64,000 bases of DNA, taken from Channa striata. Taxonomy: Eukaryota; Chordata; Actinopteri; Anabantiformes; Channidae. The notes below the pieces were generated by a model. The model worked only from the letters and a program-made list of their open reading frames with translations. It searched no databases and was not told the origin of the DNA. Positions 49,466 to 60,134 of the stretch are shown one piece after another. The stretch lies in NCBI GenBank assembly GCA_033026295.1, contig CM065168.1:25211306-25275305 (forward strand), read 5' to 3'. Numbering within the stretch: position 1 is the stretch's first letter; the number at the start of each line of letters is the position of its first letter. The position numbers and the translations under genes were made by a program.

Positions 49466-52400
49466 TTATTGCTTTCCTATAGAAGAGAGGTCTCCCAGTA
49501 GTTCCTCAAACATTGCCCACGCTGCAAAGGTGTATGATGCCTACAGGCTGCCTGATCATTATATAGCTTAAAACCAGTCAAACTTTAAGTCATTTTAGAA
49601 TGAGTTGACATTGAGGTGTCTGGTGAAGTTTCTGCTGAATGGAAGGGTCTCTGTATAAAAAGGGTACTGAACGTACCCTAGATAGTAACAAGAGTAAGTT
49701 CTCAAAACCCGCATTAGGTTGTGCTTCAAAAACACAGTTATCGAAAATGTCAAGATGATAGCTAATGATCTCAGAGAAAACTGAACAAAGTATCTCTGTG
49801 AGTATTTTTCACAGAGCCCATTTACACTCACACCTGACCTTTAGATATTTGGTACTACTGGACACATAACAAATATATGATCAACACCTAAACAAGCCTT
49901 TTTTACGATATGTGTTTTATGCAAAGTAATATATTTTTTAGAAGACAGCTTTGACTTCAGACATAATCATCATCCTCTAGAATTTTCATGTGGTCTATGT
50001 TGAATATATTATGTTGTTGACAATTGACTGATCGGTCAATAGCAGTAGGCAGCTACTGCTTTGGTAGCATCTCTAATCAGGCAAACTTTTCTTGTAAGGT
50101 AATCATTGGTGGTTAGGTGGCTGCTACGTGTGACCTCAACATTACCAATTATAGTGGCCTGTTGAGTCCCAGTAAATGATGCTACGGGTAATGTGAGCAA
50201 CAGCAACAGCATTATCATGGAATTTTTCCTTATCGAGCCAACATCTACTGTAGTACAGGTCCCAAGTTAATATCAGGTGGAATAAACTCAAAATGTTTTT
50301 ACTTATTTATTTAATTTAAGATTGAATTTCTTTTTCATCACCCTTCTTCATTCTGATTTTTTTCCTACTCTAATGTTAATCCATTAGAGCTTTTTCTTTA
50401 CCACATTACTCTCTTATCGGTCCCTCCTCCACTTAATTTTCCGTTTGTCCCATGGTGTAACTTACCATGGAACTTTGTGAACGATTAGGAAACACTTGGT
50501 TTGATGCAGTAGCTCTTTCTGCTTATGCAACAGTGGTAAATATATTGTTGAGATTTGAATCTAAACAGCAAGCTTAATTCAAGTAACCACGCAATTCAAC
50601 GATCACTGCAAGCCTGTAGCCGAGTGACAGCCGAGGTGTGTTGTGCTGTGCTAAAAAGAAGACAGGAGCGAGACTGCTCAGAAGAAAAGATGACAACTGC
50701 AGGGACTATTTAGTTCACATTCAAAACACAAAAAGCTCAGGGTTAAAATGTGTGTGTGCTTTGAACACCATGGATGTTTTTTCCTTATTTGTCGTTTTTT
50801 TAACGTACTAAATATTCCCAGCAGCATTCACTATGTTAATGACTAAGCATACAGACATGTGATAATCAGTTCTGGCATCCCACTGGAAGTTAACTTTATC
50901 TTGTACATTGGCACACACTTTTCTCCAAGATAACTGACAAGAAGGTGCATTTAAATTGCAATTCCAGGTTTTCCCCACATTGGGCCTTTAGATCTATTAT
51001 GATATATTGTTTTAGTGGCGGTCAAGCCCGTCTAACAGTCCTACATTGGCTTCAGCTCAATGATAGATGGCCTCCATTTATTCACTTGATAACGTCATAA
51101 AGAAAAATGTTATCATCTGCTCTCCAGTGGACAGTGCCAGAGGGAGCACAGTTCGAAGTTATTTAGCCAGGTGCATTCCAATCCTGTCCTACACAATGTA
51201 TGCTGCGGGCAAGCAATAAGTATGTAAATATGTAAACAGTGATGCTTAAACTAATAATCAGGGAAAAGAATAAAAAAATAGAGTGTAATTTCTTGCACAA
51301 GAGAGTATCATACTATAAAATACGAATATACAGGGGGGTCAATTAAGACAGTGTTCATCAGCTACATCATGCAAGTAACTACTCCAATCCTTTTAAAATG
51401 AGCTCGCTATAGCTTATAACTAATCTTAACAACACCATTGTGATATATCTGCTGTCTAGAGCATGAAGTGAGTTTTTGTTGCCCTCAAAGCAGTGGTGTG
51501 CAAATAGGGTGGCACGTCTTAAAGTATTCAGCATGTTGTTAAGAATTGCACACTTTACATATGGTGAGAAATGTCGCATGTTGCAAACCCAACTGTGTCT
51601 GTGTACAATGTAAACTTAGCATTTATTTAAAATACACCTCATACATCAACAGTTTCTTGGCAGAGTCTCAAGGAAGAAATTGTAATTTGTACCGATCTGC
51701 CTCAGCACATACTATCCCGAGCTCCCACGCTGCCACAGATTATCAATAAGCACGACTCAGCACAGAGCCAGTGGCCCATGTTCACAGAGATTTGATATAA
51801 TATTTCAGGGAAAAACTTACCACAAAAAGAATCTGACAAGTTCCTTAGATTTTTCTGTAATTAATACACGTAACCCAGTAGAGTGGTTTGCCTGGCTGAT
51901 GAGTTTTTAGATATTTACAAAAAACAACAGAGGTCTATGTCACAAATGAAGCAGTAAATGCAGGTTGCAGGGTGACAACTAACCAAAAGTGATTAGAGAA
52001 GATTCACTGAAGACTTTAGTGGCTGGTGGTGATGGTGATTGTGGACCACGCAATTAATTAAATTAAAGTTATCCTTTAAGTTGGAGATAATGATTTAATC
52101 CCATATGACGATGTTAAACCTAGAGCTGCATACTCTATTAAGGATGTCTAGCTGCTACGTAACGCTGTGACACATTCTTTATTGTTTATGTTCACTGTGT
52201 GATATTTTTTTCTTCAATGTGAATTTTGTAATACAGTCATTTCTAATGTACATCTGCCTTCCAAGGCCTGTCCAGACTGTGTGATAAATTACCAGACTGT
52301 GCACCTTCTTATCGGCAAATTGTAATGACTTCTGCAAGTATGACTGCATAAAACGTCACAAGCACCTGCAATAAAAACACAAAAAACATACAGTACAGGC

Positions 52401-53582
52401 TGTTACACATTGAAAATAAACCCCTATGAATATTTCATTTCAAAATCCACTCTCCTTTTTGAAAGTGTATTTATTTTTCTCATCTTCTATATTCAAATGG
52501 AAGCCTGTCAAAGCACCCTCAGGCTTCAAAGTCTACAGTGCTTTCTGTGCAAAATGTATTTTTGTTTTGGTTTTAAATGCATCACAAACATATTTCACAG
52601 CTTGCCCACAGCAACAATGGCATATGTGCTTACTCATAAAGTCAAAACTTTGCTGTATTCCAGACCAATTTCCATATGACTTCTAGCAGTGTTCATATTT
52701 TGACTCCTGATTCACATTGTGTTCTGTGCTGATGCGAGCTGTTTTTTTTTCTTGCAGCATTATACACACGCACATACACACATAAATACAATGAACTGAT
52801 GAAGCCTCAAGTCTCGAATGACAGCTCTTGGAATGGGTGTTTCGTAAAGAGGTTTTTTTATTCTATAACTATTTGTGATACTGTGATGTTTGTATATGCT
52901 GGATACCTGTCTGAGCAAGATGTGTGATGTTCAGCTCTTTCAGTACGGCTTCAATGTCTCCACCAGCTATATGTGGCACAGAGAGCAGTACATTTTATTA
53001 CATTTTATTTATTTAGGTGTTAAATAATAATGGTAAGTACTGTATGTGTTCTTACTTCAGAACCTTAATCGTAACTATTCTCAGGATTTGGAGCATTATT
53101 AAAAACTCAGATGACACTATTGATGAGAAAGAAACTTGTCTTGAAGGTGATGAAGTGTTTAAATAAGTCGAATTATGATTTTTTAGTAGTTTTCGTTGTT
53201 ACTTTAACGTTGTGATGAGGGGTGTCCATATTAAATAATGCAAAGTTCCAAAATACGAGCTGAATGTTTGCCAATCTGAACACAGTGGGTTCGGGGTGAA
53301 CGGGAACAGACAGAAGCTCAAATAAAAACTTGCATATAGCAGGAAAAAAAGTACTGCATAAAGATCCATTGTATAAACGATAATTGGTCAACCAACTTTT
53401 ATAATACCAACTTTGTCCCCAGACTAATTACAAGTACAAAAAAAGGAAAATCCCTATTGATCCACTGCACAGTTAAGCTGAGGAGAGAAACTGGAGGACA
53501 CTGCTGGTTAAATAATAGTGGGGACAAAGCGAAGACTAAGACTTTTTAAGACTGGACAGTTCACACTTCAAAATAATTACTC
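49466..53582. other. Noncoding sequence, nothing recognised
   Basis: AT-rich, intron-like, with T-rich tracts and no recognised exon or repeat family. The overlapping frames at 52410-52686 have no domain features. Confidence 0.35.
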
Positions 53583-53635
53583 TGTAACTCGCTTTGGATA
53601 AAAGCATCTGCCAAATGACTAAATGTGAATGTACA
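53583..53635 (+). mobile_element. SINE/LINE tail fragment
   Basis: Contains GCTTTGGATAAAAGCATCTG and CCAAATGACTAAATGTGAAT, the tail motif also found at the end of the minus-strand SINE at 48640-48836. No body precedes it, so it is a tail-only relic. Confidence 0.6.
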
Positions 53636-56531
53636 TGTAAACAGTGTCACCGATTTCTAGTCTCTGACGGATTGAAAGGAGCACACACCTAATGACTGGA
53701 AGCTCTGAGGTAAACAACCCCACAAATCCTGCAATAATTCATAAATGCTCGCATGTTCTTTAGCCAAAACAAACATGGCACTGACCAGTATTTCATAAAC
53801 AGAACACAGAAACAAAGCACAGACGTGAGGTGAGATCCTGGGTGCAGTGTCTCGGACAACATGGACAATAGAGTCTACAGAGGAAGAGGAAGAGGAAGCT
53901 GTAGTTGCTGGTGTCAGTCATAAATATCAAACATGTTAAACATTATCTTTATGAAAATGACTAGCATATGGATCAGAAATGTTTTCAGAATATTATTGCA
54001 TAAGTGCAATATCAGACCTAATGTCCAATGGTGGTATCTGTTTTGGGACGTCCCTAAAAGTCAGGCAGAATGAATGAGGTGAAACATGGCTAAAAACTGA
54101 TTGTCAGACTAGCTTGAAAGAACCTGGGTGAAAATATGATTAATGTTTGTGTAAATTAAACCAAAGAAATTTGAATAAATAAATAAAGACACATTCCATC
54201 CTCTTATTGCTATTTCCCAAGCTGGATTACCAACTAATGAAATTGGGTAATGGCCTAGAGGGCCTACGTGCCAATAATCCAAAATAAAGCTCAACTTCAC
54301 TATGTCACAAGCAGTAAATTGTGTATTTGACTAATTGTAAAACTGTGATGGCATTAACTTTCAACACAAACAGGGGCCCAACAGCAAAGTTTTGCTCTTG
54401 GCCATCTAACTGTTTAGTCCAGCCATACCTACAGACAAAATGCCATTTGATTTTCTTCCAGTCTTCTTGAAACCCGGTTGGTTGTTAATCGTTCCAGCAC
54501 GCAACTCACTAATCGGTGAGCACAGTCAGTGATGAAGCAAAAGCTGAAATCCTTCACAGTGTACCCTTCATGGTCGTACACTTACAGTACCGGCACACAG
54601 AGTCTGACCTTGATAAGAGCTGTGTCTGTTTGTGTGAGCCGAGAACTGTACCAGCCAAATAAAGCACAGAGTAAACAGAGAATAGCAGCCCTACCAGGGT
54701 GGATTAGCTCATAAAGCAGAGTGTGGTGGGAACAACATGCTCCCACTCTTTCAAAACACAAACACTTCCTCTGAAATCTCTGAGCAGCGTCCACTCACTC
54801 ACTTCACTGATTACCTATTATAGGTATCGCACTAGTAATAGTGTGACCTTCCTTCCTGCGTGGTGACTGCCACCATGTTATCTATCTATGTGTGAATGCG
54901 TGTCAGAAGGTCTAGGAGGAACGGAGCTCCCTCACTGGCCTTCCAGTCATGGCCAGGGCTGTATGGCCGGGTGTCTTCAGCACAAAATGAACAGCTGACG
55001 TGGCCCAACTGTTGACAGACCACATGGGACAGGACTCCCTCTCAGCTGTGTGTGCAGACACTGTGCTTTTCACCAAAATATTTGCTTGATTTTTAATAGA
55101 ACTCAAATGTTTGCACTTTTCCAGTCAGGTGTTAATAGGCCGAACTGAGAGGGCAGCTCCACTGCTCCCCACTGATAACTATTTATAGCCCTGTACAAAT
55201 GATGAGTGAGCAAATATGATAATGATGTCATAGCTTTAAAAAAGGCTAACAGTGTTGCGTTCTGCACAAATAAAAGAATGCTGCAGATGCAGTTTTCCTG
55301 GGCAAAAATAGCATTTTGCGAAAGCAGTTCAGCAAAGGCGGCAACATTAACTCCTCAAACTATCCGTTTGACTATATGTTTGTACAACACTCGCAGAGGT
55401 GGACACTAACATTGCATGAGTGTACATTAGATAATATTCATTTGTCAAATTTTGTTTAACTTCTTTCCATTTGATACTAATAATGCTGCGACGGGGGGGT
55501 TCTCTAGCAATTATGACATTTAGCGGTTTTATTTTAAAGTATATTTAGCTGATTTCATACACCAAGCTCAGTGTCAGCTCTCTTCCAAATATCTAGGAGT
55601 GTATAATGGGTATCTTTGTGCTGCATGCAAATCTCCTGGAACCACAAGTGCATCTACATCCATATGCTGGGCGATAAGTGTCAGAAAACCACAAGAAAAT
55701 GTCCATCAGCATTTTCCACAGCGCAGGTTGGTCTCAGCACGTTTAACATGTCAGTCGAATGCCGTATTGGAGTCCTGCGTCCCAACTGATTTTGTGGTAT
55801 GAACATTTCCCTCCAATTTGAACCTGTGAATAAACAATTATACAGGGGACAATCCATGTGGCTCAGAAGCCCCTTAAATCCATCCCAAACTGCACTTCTC
55901 CAACACAAATATCCACAATCTGCACGGATATGTGCTCATGCCTTATTATGCAATTAACCCTTTAAGTTTGGGCAACCTTGATGGTGCGTTTCTGATGGCA
56001 GCAGTGGAGGTCAGCACTCATGACCAACTACGAGGACAATAAGTTCAACGGTGCTGCACAAACTAAATCACATCACTACTCGTGTAGCAAACAAATGACT
56101 GGTCCTATAAGGTGGAATTCAATCAAGCAACCGTAACAACGCCACAACAGGTCACACCCACTGATCACCGACCCACTCCCGTGGTCTGATACGGTCCTCA
56201 CAATAGAATTCTCACTCAATTACATATAGTACTGTCCAGTGCGCCTAAAGGAGTCCACATTACGCAACACGCGTGTAAAGCGTGCGTAGCCAGAAATAAT
56301 CCCTGACAATGTAGAAATTTCTCGGATCACCGAAAGGCTGATCCATGCCAAAGTGGCAGAGAAGCGGGCGTTTGATTTGGTTTAGCGAATCCACCTGACG
56401 GGGACGACACTGACCACCACTACCACGGAGCTCTCTCCACTCACGGCGCGCACACTGTGGTGGAACCCGGGGCGACATAAACTTTGACACCGCCCTGCTC
56501 AGACACACCATGTGGCACAGATTGACAGCCA
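53636..56531. other. Noncoding sequence immediately downstream of the IQSEC-like exon (intron 1)
   Basis: A short GGAAGA tandem lies at 53880-53898. 54890-55080 and 56100-56530 are less AT-rich than the rest. Beside the promoter this could be intronic regulatory sequence, but no specific site is recognisable. The minus frame at 56260-56553 extends past the splice donor and is not a protein. Confidence 0.4.
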
Positions 56532-56537
56532 ACTTAC
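56532..56537 (-). promoter_or_regulatory. Splice donor of the IQSEC-like first coding exon
   Basis: On the minus strand the coding frame reads CAG-GAA-AA and then GTAAGT, a full-consensus 5' splice site. If it were not used, the frame would stop at the TAA that overlaps the donor. This supports a spliced exon rather than a short free-standing gene. I did not identify a matching acceptor in 1-56531. Confidence 0.6.
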
Positions 56538-56818
56538 TTTTCCTGCATGACATTCTCCTTGATGGCTCCTAGGCTGGAGTGGTTGACCTGCTGGAGTCTG
56601 CAGGTGGCCAGGTGCCGCTGGTGCTGATCTTTTAGACAGGCGTTTTCCTTGCAAAGATCCGTCACCTGGAGCTCCAGCTCTTCAATCCGGACCCTCTGCT
56701 TCTCCAACAGCCCCTGCTGGGTCTCGATGATCTTGTTCAGCTCCTTCAGATACTCCGCCGCCTTGCTGGGGTTCTCTGTCGGGTTGTCCATCTCGTAAAA
56801 GCCCCGTTGCCCGTCCAT
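56538..56818 (-). CDS. iqsec1: First coding exon of an IQSEC-family (BRAG) ARF guanine-nucleotide exchange factor, N-terminal coiled coil; partial gene
   Basis: IQSEC proteins are ARF exchange factors of the postsynaptic density and endosomal membranes. Their long isoforms start with a short coiled coil, followed by an IQ motif, a SEC7 domain and a PH domain; only the coiled coil is here. The minus-strand frame opens after an in-frame TAA at 56867-56869. Two ATGs are available, at 56818 and 56791. The second has a G at -3 and at +4, so it is the better Kozak match, and it gives a protein starting MDNPTENPSKAAEYLKEL. The next residues show heptad-spaced leucines around KQRVRIEELELQV. The N-P-x-x-A-x-x-YLKEL and EELE patterns match what I recall of IQSEC2 and IQSEC3 N-termini; IQSEC1 is chosen by elimination and the paralogue is uncertain. 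The exon ends in phase 2 at a GTAAGT donor. IQ, SEC7 and PH exons were not found and should lie beyond base 1. Confidence 0.6.
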
Positions 56819-56869
56819 GAAGACGATATCCAAACAAGCCGAAATGTGCCTCTCCTTCTCCAACACTTA

Positions 56870-57160
56870 CACCTTCAGTAGTAGTAACACCGAGCGCTGT
56901 CAAATCCACAGATGCTCCCTCGCTCCGACATGGCTGGGCTGTCGTGTAGTGGCAGCTTAGGTCTGAAGTTGGCAGGTTTGGTGCGCAGCTCAACGCCGCC
57001 GCCGCCGCGTCCACAAGCTCTGCACCGCAACTAACCCCCAAGCAGCCGCTCCGTGCCTGGGAAAATCATTTAACTCTTTCAAGGCTGGAGGTTCAGCGCT
57101 CCGACTGCGCGCTCAGCCGGCTCCGTGGCTTAGGTGTTAACTCCCCCCCCACTCCCCACT
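56870..57160 (-). promoter_or_regulatory. CpG-rich promoter / 5' UTR of the IQSEC-like gene
   Basis: This stretch is visibly GC- and CpG-rich, including a (CCG)n run near 56995-57008 and CG-dense sequence at 57095-57125, set in otherwise AT-rich DNA. It lies immediately 5' of the coding exon on the minus strand. No TATA box is obvious, which fits a CpG-island promoter. A 119-codon frame at 56682-57041 overlaps it, but it starts at a TTG rather than an ATG and is out of frame with the IQSEC-like reading frame, so I treat it as a shadow. The transcription start cannot be placed from sequence alone. Confidence 0.5.
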
Positions 57161-60082
57161 CAACAGGTAGGTTAACTTACTGGAGGGGAAGGGGAGAAAA
57201 ACAAAAACCAGATTTGTTCATGCATCTTTCCAACAGCAGATCGATGATTTTGTGGCCTGGAAATAATTGGAATAGGATCGAACAGACACGTTGGAGGATA
57301 ATAACAAGCCTAAGAACATTATTTAAACATATATTTTTTAAGATTTAATGAAATTACAGCTTTTGTAACCTTTCAACAACATTCTATATAAAATAGCATT
57401 AGTGTATTAAACGTTTCAGAGGACTCAGGGCAAAGAAGAGCTGATGGACCCCAGCTGTCTGATAACCCTTGATTTAATTTTTAATACGCAGACTATATCA
57501 AATGTGATAAATCACATGGTGTGGTTACTGTATGAATAAACATAAATTACTTGTTTATTCGGTAATCTAATTTGTTTTATTTGCAACAGCAAAATGTTTA
57601 GCCATTACACACATGTTAAAGCTGTAATATGCAACTTTTGGGAAAGAAAGTCCATGTCAAAAACGGACGTTCTGTCAAAGCCTGTGCTGTTTCATAGAGA
57701 TACTCAAGAAACCTTTCGGCATTAGTCCAAGGAAAAGAATGTAGCCTACTGGAGCTTTAAAGGGACACAGTAATGATGGGATAAAATGCAGAACAAGTTG
57801 ACAACTGGACCTGAAATTTTGGAATACATGGTCCAAATTTTCTTTGGGTCACCAGAGCACCTCACACTCCTACAGCTCTTCACCGTTACTCTACACAGCC
57901 CATTACGGGTGGAGTGTCATCTTCTGTCCTCAGCATGTGAATAATTTGTGCACAAATGCTGGATAAATGACAAATTGTCATCTGTCAGTGAACCCAGGGA
58001 CAAAATGTGATTTTAGTTGAAATGTGCAGATGACCCTGGGTTGTTCTGACCTGCCCACCATGTTGTAATCTACAAATTACAGATCAAATGTACCTGCTGT
58101 ACACTCTGTTGAAACCATCCATGTTTTTTTCCGTTGCAAAACAGGCACAGACAAAGAGCTTTTCTGTATCAATCCTCTGACTTATATTTAATACACCCAC
58201 TGCTCCCACACAACTAGGAGCGATATGAAAATTTGGCTATGTCGCCTTAAAGAAGGGTAGGTGGTCCTGAATTGACTTATGATAACTGTAACAGCAGTTG
58301 CTGTAGCGGTTGTACAGAGATGGTGAAATTGTTTTCATTTCAGTGTGTTTGAGCTGCTGTTCATGAATTCTACTTAAACGCAGGCCCCAGTGCTCTCGTT
58401 TGGCACACTGGGATGTATTCTCGTATGACAAAAACAACTGGAGAGGCAGACCAAGCCTGTCATTAGCTCTGGTGCTTTCACTTGCTGCAGCTGCTGGATG
58501 GTTCTTAACACAGTGATTGCCCTCTAGTGGTTTGCTGTATTAACAGCACAGACAGTGATGTTTGACAACAGTGAATCAATGCCTATCACCATACAGGACC
58601 GGTAAAGGATTTAGAGCAAGCAAACCTCGTAACGCAGACTGCGCTGAGGCACACATTTAATCTAGTCCCATCTGGGATAAATCCTCTCTGCCATCACCTG
58701 CCAGCCACTTTGATGCACCAGATCTCTGTTGAGGAAGCGGGAAATGATAATGTGCATAATTCAACAAAAAAAATTCTGTGATCCTTCACTTGTAGAAATC
58801 TTCAAAGCATGGAAGAGAGCAAAGGCAGTGCGAATTGTAGAAGAGGGATTTTTTTCCCTCATTTTTTATCAGAAGTTATATTTGGACACCGATGGTATTC
58901 TTTTGCCTTCTGATGAAATAACAGCGTAGATGTTCTAGACAGTGATCTTGTGGGTGCAAAATACAACATTTGACAAAATAGATTTCACAGAATTTTTCAG
59001 ACAACTGAATCGCATGGGTGTATTAACCTTTTTAGAGGGTTCAGAGCAGAAAGTACATCATTTCACAAAACAAAACAAAAAAAACCAAATACATTGCACA
59101 CAAAAACAACACTTCAGAGACAGCATTTCAAAAATTATGGCAACACTTCCACACATTTCAGACTAAAGAACAGGTAGGGAAAACACTGCCTGCTCCTGAT
59201 TGATCAGAACCAAGGTCAATTGAGATCAGCGTCAGTGCATGGAAGCAAACCCTATGTTTTGTGAGAAGCTGTTGTGTTGTCTGAAGTGTTGCAGTTTTGT
59301 AAAATGTTGCAGTTTCTGAAATATCATTGTTTTTGCACCCACAGGTCACCGTAGTTGTAAACTCACAAAGCAAAATACTCATACAGTATAGTGCCCAGCT
59401 GATCCAGGGAGTAATCTACTCTCAGGGAATATTTAGCTGTATGCAAGAATGCAAATTCACAAAAGACCAATGTATCAAAGGTTGCCACAGTAACAGTGAC
59501 AGTTGCAGCTACATCCCAAATGTCTTTCAAGATGAAAGAAAGACAGACTCAAGTGTCCACCTCATACTCCACAGAGCAGACAGAGATAGAGCAAAACCTA
59601 GGCCACAAGGTGAACTGGAAAACACGCATGGGAGCGTGTGTTATTCTTGCCACCTCACAGCTTGTGATTCAATTTGCCCACTGCGACATCTTATCTTTCT
59701 TCATGGTTTAGGACGCAGGGATGGTCTTTTCACAAAACCTCTGTGGAGCCTTTCCTTCTCTCACTACAAAAACAAAGCTGCTGTCAGGGAGAGGAGGCTG
59801 TTTTATGTCTCTAATGGCCAAGTTCAGAAGTTTTTATGGTCTCACATTCATTTTTCTGACCTCAGGTGGCTAGTTAGATTTTAATATCCACTCTGACTGA
59901 TGCGATTTTATCCACTCTTTCAAAAACATGACATGGCTTTCTGATCTCAAGAAAGGTTTGGGGTGATTTAAAAGATGTTTTTTAAATTTTGTCCAAGATG
60001 TTTCGTGCACATTTATGCTAAAACTTGCCTTGAAATTTGCTCCAGTAAACTAAACATTATAAAGGAAATACTGTGTCACATA
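57161..60082. other. Upstream intergenic sequence with a possible short MITE and one unassigned frame
   Basis: 57616-57760 begins TTAAAGCT and ends AGCTTTAA and may be a very short inverted-repeat element. A 185-codon plus frame at 59327-59884 follows an acceptor-like pyrimidine-rich stretch ending CAG at 59345. It has cysteine-rich patches but no domain I recognise, and stops on either side show no coding bias. Nothing else was recognised. Confidence 0.3.
57616..57760. repeat. Possible short inverted-repeat element
   Basis: TTAAAGCT at the left end is the exact complement of AGCTTTAA at the right end, with weaker pairing just inside (GTAAT / CTACTGG). The word GCTTTAAAGG resembles short fish repeats, but the arms are only 8 bp. 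Confidence 0.3.
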
Positions 60083-60128
60083 TAGAGTGGCAATAAAAAA
60101 GTATTCACCCCCTTGGAAGTTTTGACAT
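60083..60128 (+). mobile_element. Tc1-type terminal fragment abutting an L2 insertion
   Basis: AGAGTGGCAATAAAAAAGTA followed by TTCACCCCCTTGGAAGTTTT matches the terminal sequence of a common fish Tc1-type element (of the CAAAAGTATTCACCCCCTTGG type). It ends within a few bases of the 3' tail of the L2 copy that begins at 60135, so the rest of the element is absent or displaced. Confidence 0.5.
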
Positions 60129-60134
60129 GTTTTT

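Noticed and set aside
56682..57041. 119-codon minus-strand frame overlapping the IQSEC-like exon
   Set aside because: It begins at a TTG rather than an ATG, is out of frame with the coiled-coil reading frame, and has the composition of GC-rich 5' UTR read in the wrong frame.
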